Below, in pieces: positions 15,481 through 15,986 of a stretch of DNA of 15,986 bases; positions within the stretch are counted from its first letter, which is position 1, and each line of letters opens with the position of its first letter. A model generated the notes under the pieces. It made no database searches. It worked only from the letters and a program-made list of their open reading frames with translations, and had not been told where the DNA came from. A program made the translations under genes and the position numbers. The stretch comes from Bacillota bacterium (GTDB taxonomy: Bacteria; Bacillota_I; Bacilli_A; Acholeplasmatales; Acholeplasmataceae), in assembly GCA_030830185.1 (NCBI GenBank), contig JAURNN010000078.1, positions 1 to 15,986 of the forward strand, written 5' to 3'.

Positions 15481-15986
15481 GATGCATCCTCACTTTCTAC
15501 CATAATTTCTAGTTGTTGACGTTTCACCATGTCTTGATAGAGTGGTGACGTTTTAAGTAAGGATTCATGATTCCCAATACCAACAAGCACACCTTGATCA
15601 AGTAAGATGATTTTATCCATACGTTTGACTGTTGAAATACGATGGGCGATAAAAATAGTTGTTTTATTTTTTCTAATTTTAAACAAATTAGAAATAATTG
15701 CTTCTTCAGTTTTCGTATCCACTGCCGATACCGAATCATCTAAAATCAAAATTTCAGGATCTTTGGCAATCGCTCTTGCGATACTTAAACGTTGTTTTTG
15801 ACCTCCAGATACTGTCACACCACGTTCACCTAACATCGTTTCATACTGATCTTTAAATTCACTAATATTATCATGAACATCTGATAATTTTGCTGCTTTT
15901 TCTGCGAGTGCTTCATCTTTTTCATCAAAAGCAAATAAAATATTGTCTAAAATGGTTTCAGAAAATAAGAAGTTATCTTGAGGCAC
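15477..15986 (-). CDS. Heterodimeric ABC exporter, partner subunit (N-terminal part beyond window edge)
   Basis: Only the last 169 residues are seen: the second half of a nucleotide-binding domain beginning at the Q-loop (VPQDNFLFSE). The first GTG is an internal valine, not a start. The signature is canonical (VSGGQKQ, 59-65 of the visible part). Walker B is ILDDSVSAVD, with Asp84 where the catalytic Glu should be, and the switch His is at 115. This is the degenerate-site subunit of a heterodimeric exporter, complementing the downstream 600-residue subunit. The missing N-terminus should hold the six membrane helices and Walker A. The operon promoter must lie to the right of the window. Confidence 0.93.
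   Translation of the reverse strand: MPQDNFLFSETILDNILFAFDEKDEALAEKAAKLSDVHDNISEFKDQYETMLGERGVTVSGGQKQRLSIARAIAKDPEILILDDSVSAVDTKTEEAIISNLFKIRKNKTTIFIAHRISTVKRMDKIILLDQGVLVGIGNHESLLKTSPLYQDMVKRQQLEIMVESEDAS

Noticed and set aside
1..15986. TGA as a tryptophan codon (Mycoplasma/Spiroplasma code)
   Set aside because: Several genes end at TGA in frame at the exact family-expected length, often in ATGA overlaps, and tryptophan positions use TGG.
1..15986. CRISPR arrays, tRNA or rRNA genes, insertion sequences, prophage or integrase genes
   Set aside because: No spaced repeat arrays, cloverleaf-like segments, transposase motifs or phage proteins were seen on either strand.

Overview
All ten genes in this window (eight complete, two cut by the window edges) are read from the minus strand, so transcription runs from right to left. 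The DNA is AT-rich and densely packed, with several 4-base ATGA stop/start overlaps and short hairpin terminators. TGA serves as a normal stop codon (both mgtE genes' regulator, mgtE-1, mgtE-2, tldD and the ABC subunits' junction show it). That rules out the TGA=Trp code of Mycoplasma and Spiroplasma. Gene content and compactness fit an Acholeplasma-like or other low-GC Firmicutes/Mollicutes relative. This is an inference from style; no phylogenetic marker in the window settles it.

Layout in order of transcription. (1) 15986-10978: a heterodimeric ABC exporter (first subunit truncated by the window edge, second complete), then the TldD/TldE metallopeptidase pair. These four genes overlap or lie 1 base apart and end at a strong hairpin terminator, so they look like one operon. 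(2) 10885-7446: a large RND-type efflux transporter with its own extended -10 promoter and its own terminator. It has about 95 extra residues in the second extracytoplasmic loop. (3) 7444-3366: a metal-homeostasis operon encoding a ZIP permease, a DtxR/MntR-type regulator with Mn-type ligands, and two tandem full-length MgtE-type transporters. It is preceded by a perfect 16-base palindrome, TTAAGGTATACCTTAA, just downstream of the promoter, which is the likely operator of the regulator. (4) 3365-502: an M32 carboxypeptidase followed by a TRAM-domain 23S rRNA uracil-5 methyltransferase. A terminator sits between them and another follows the second gene. (5) 245-1: the promoter, operator and first 59 codons of an ArsR/CadC-type metal sensor.

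How the genes work together: the middle and left parts hold two separate metal-sensing circuits. One is a probable Mn sensor controlling divalent-cation permeases; the other is a soft-metal (Cd/Zn/Pb) sensor with an N-terminal Cys-Glu-Cys. The right part joins a peptide- or drug-type exporter to a peptidase pair known elsewhere for peptide maturation. This is the best candidate for an undescribed functional unit, but no precursor peptide is visible here. No tRNA, rRNA, CRISPR array, insertion sequence or phage gene was recognised.
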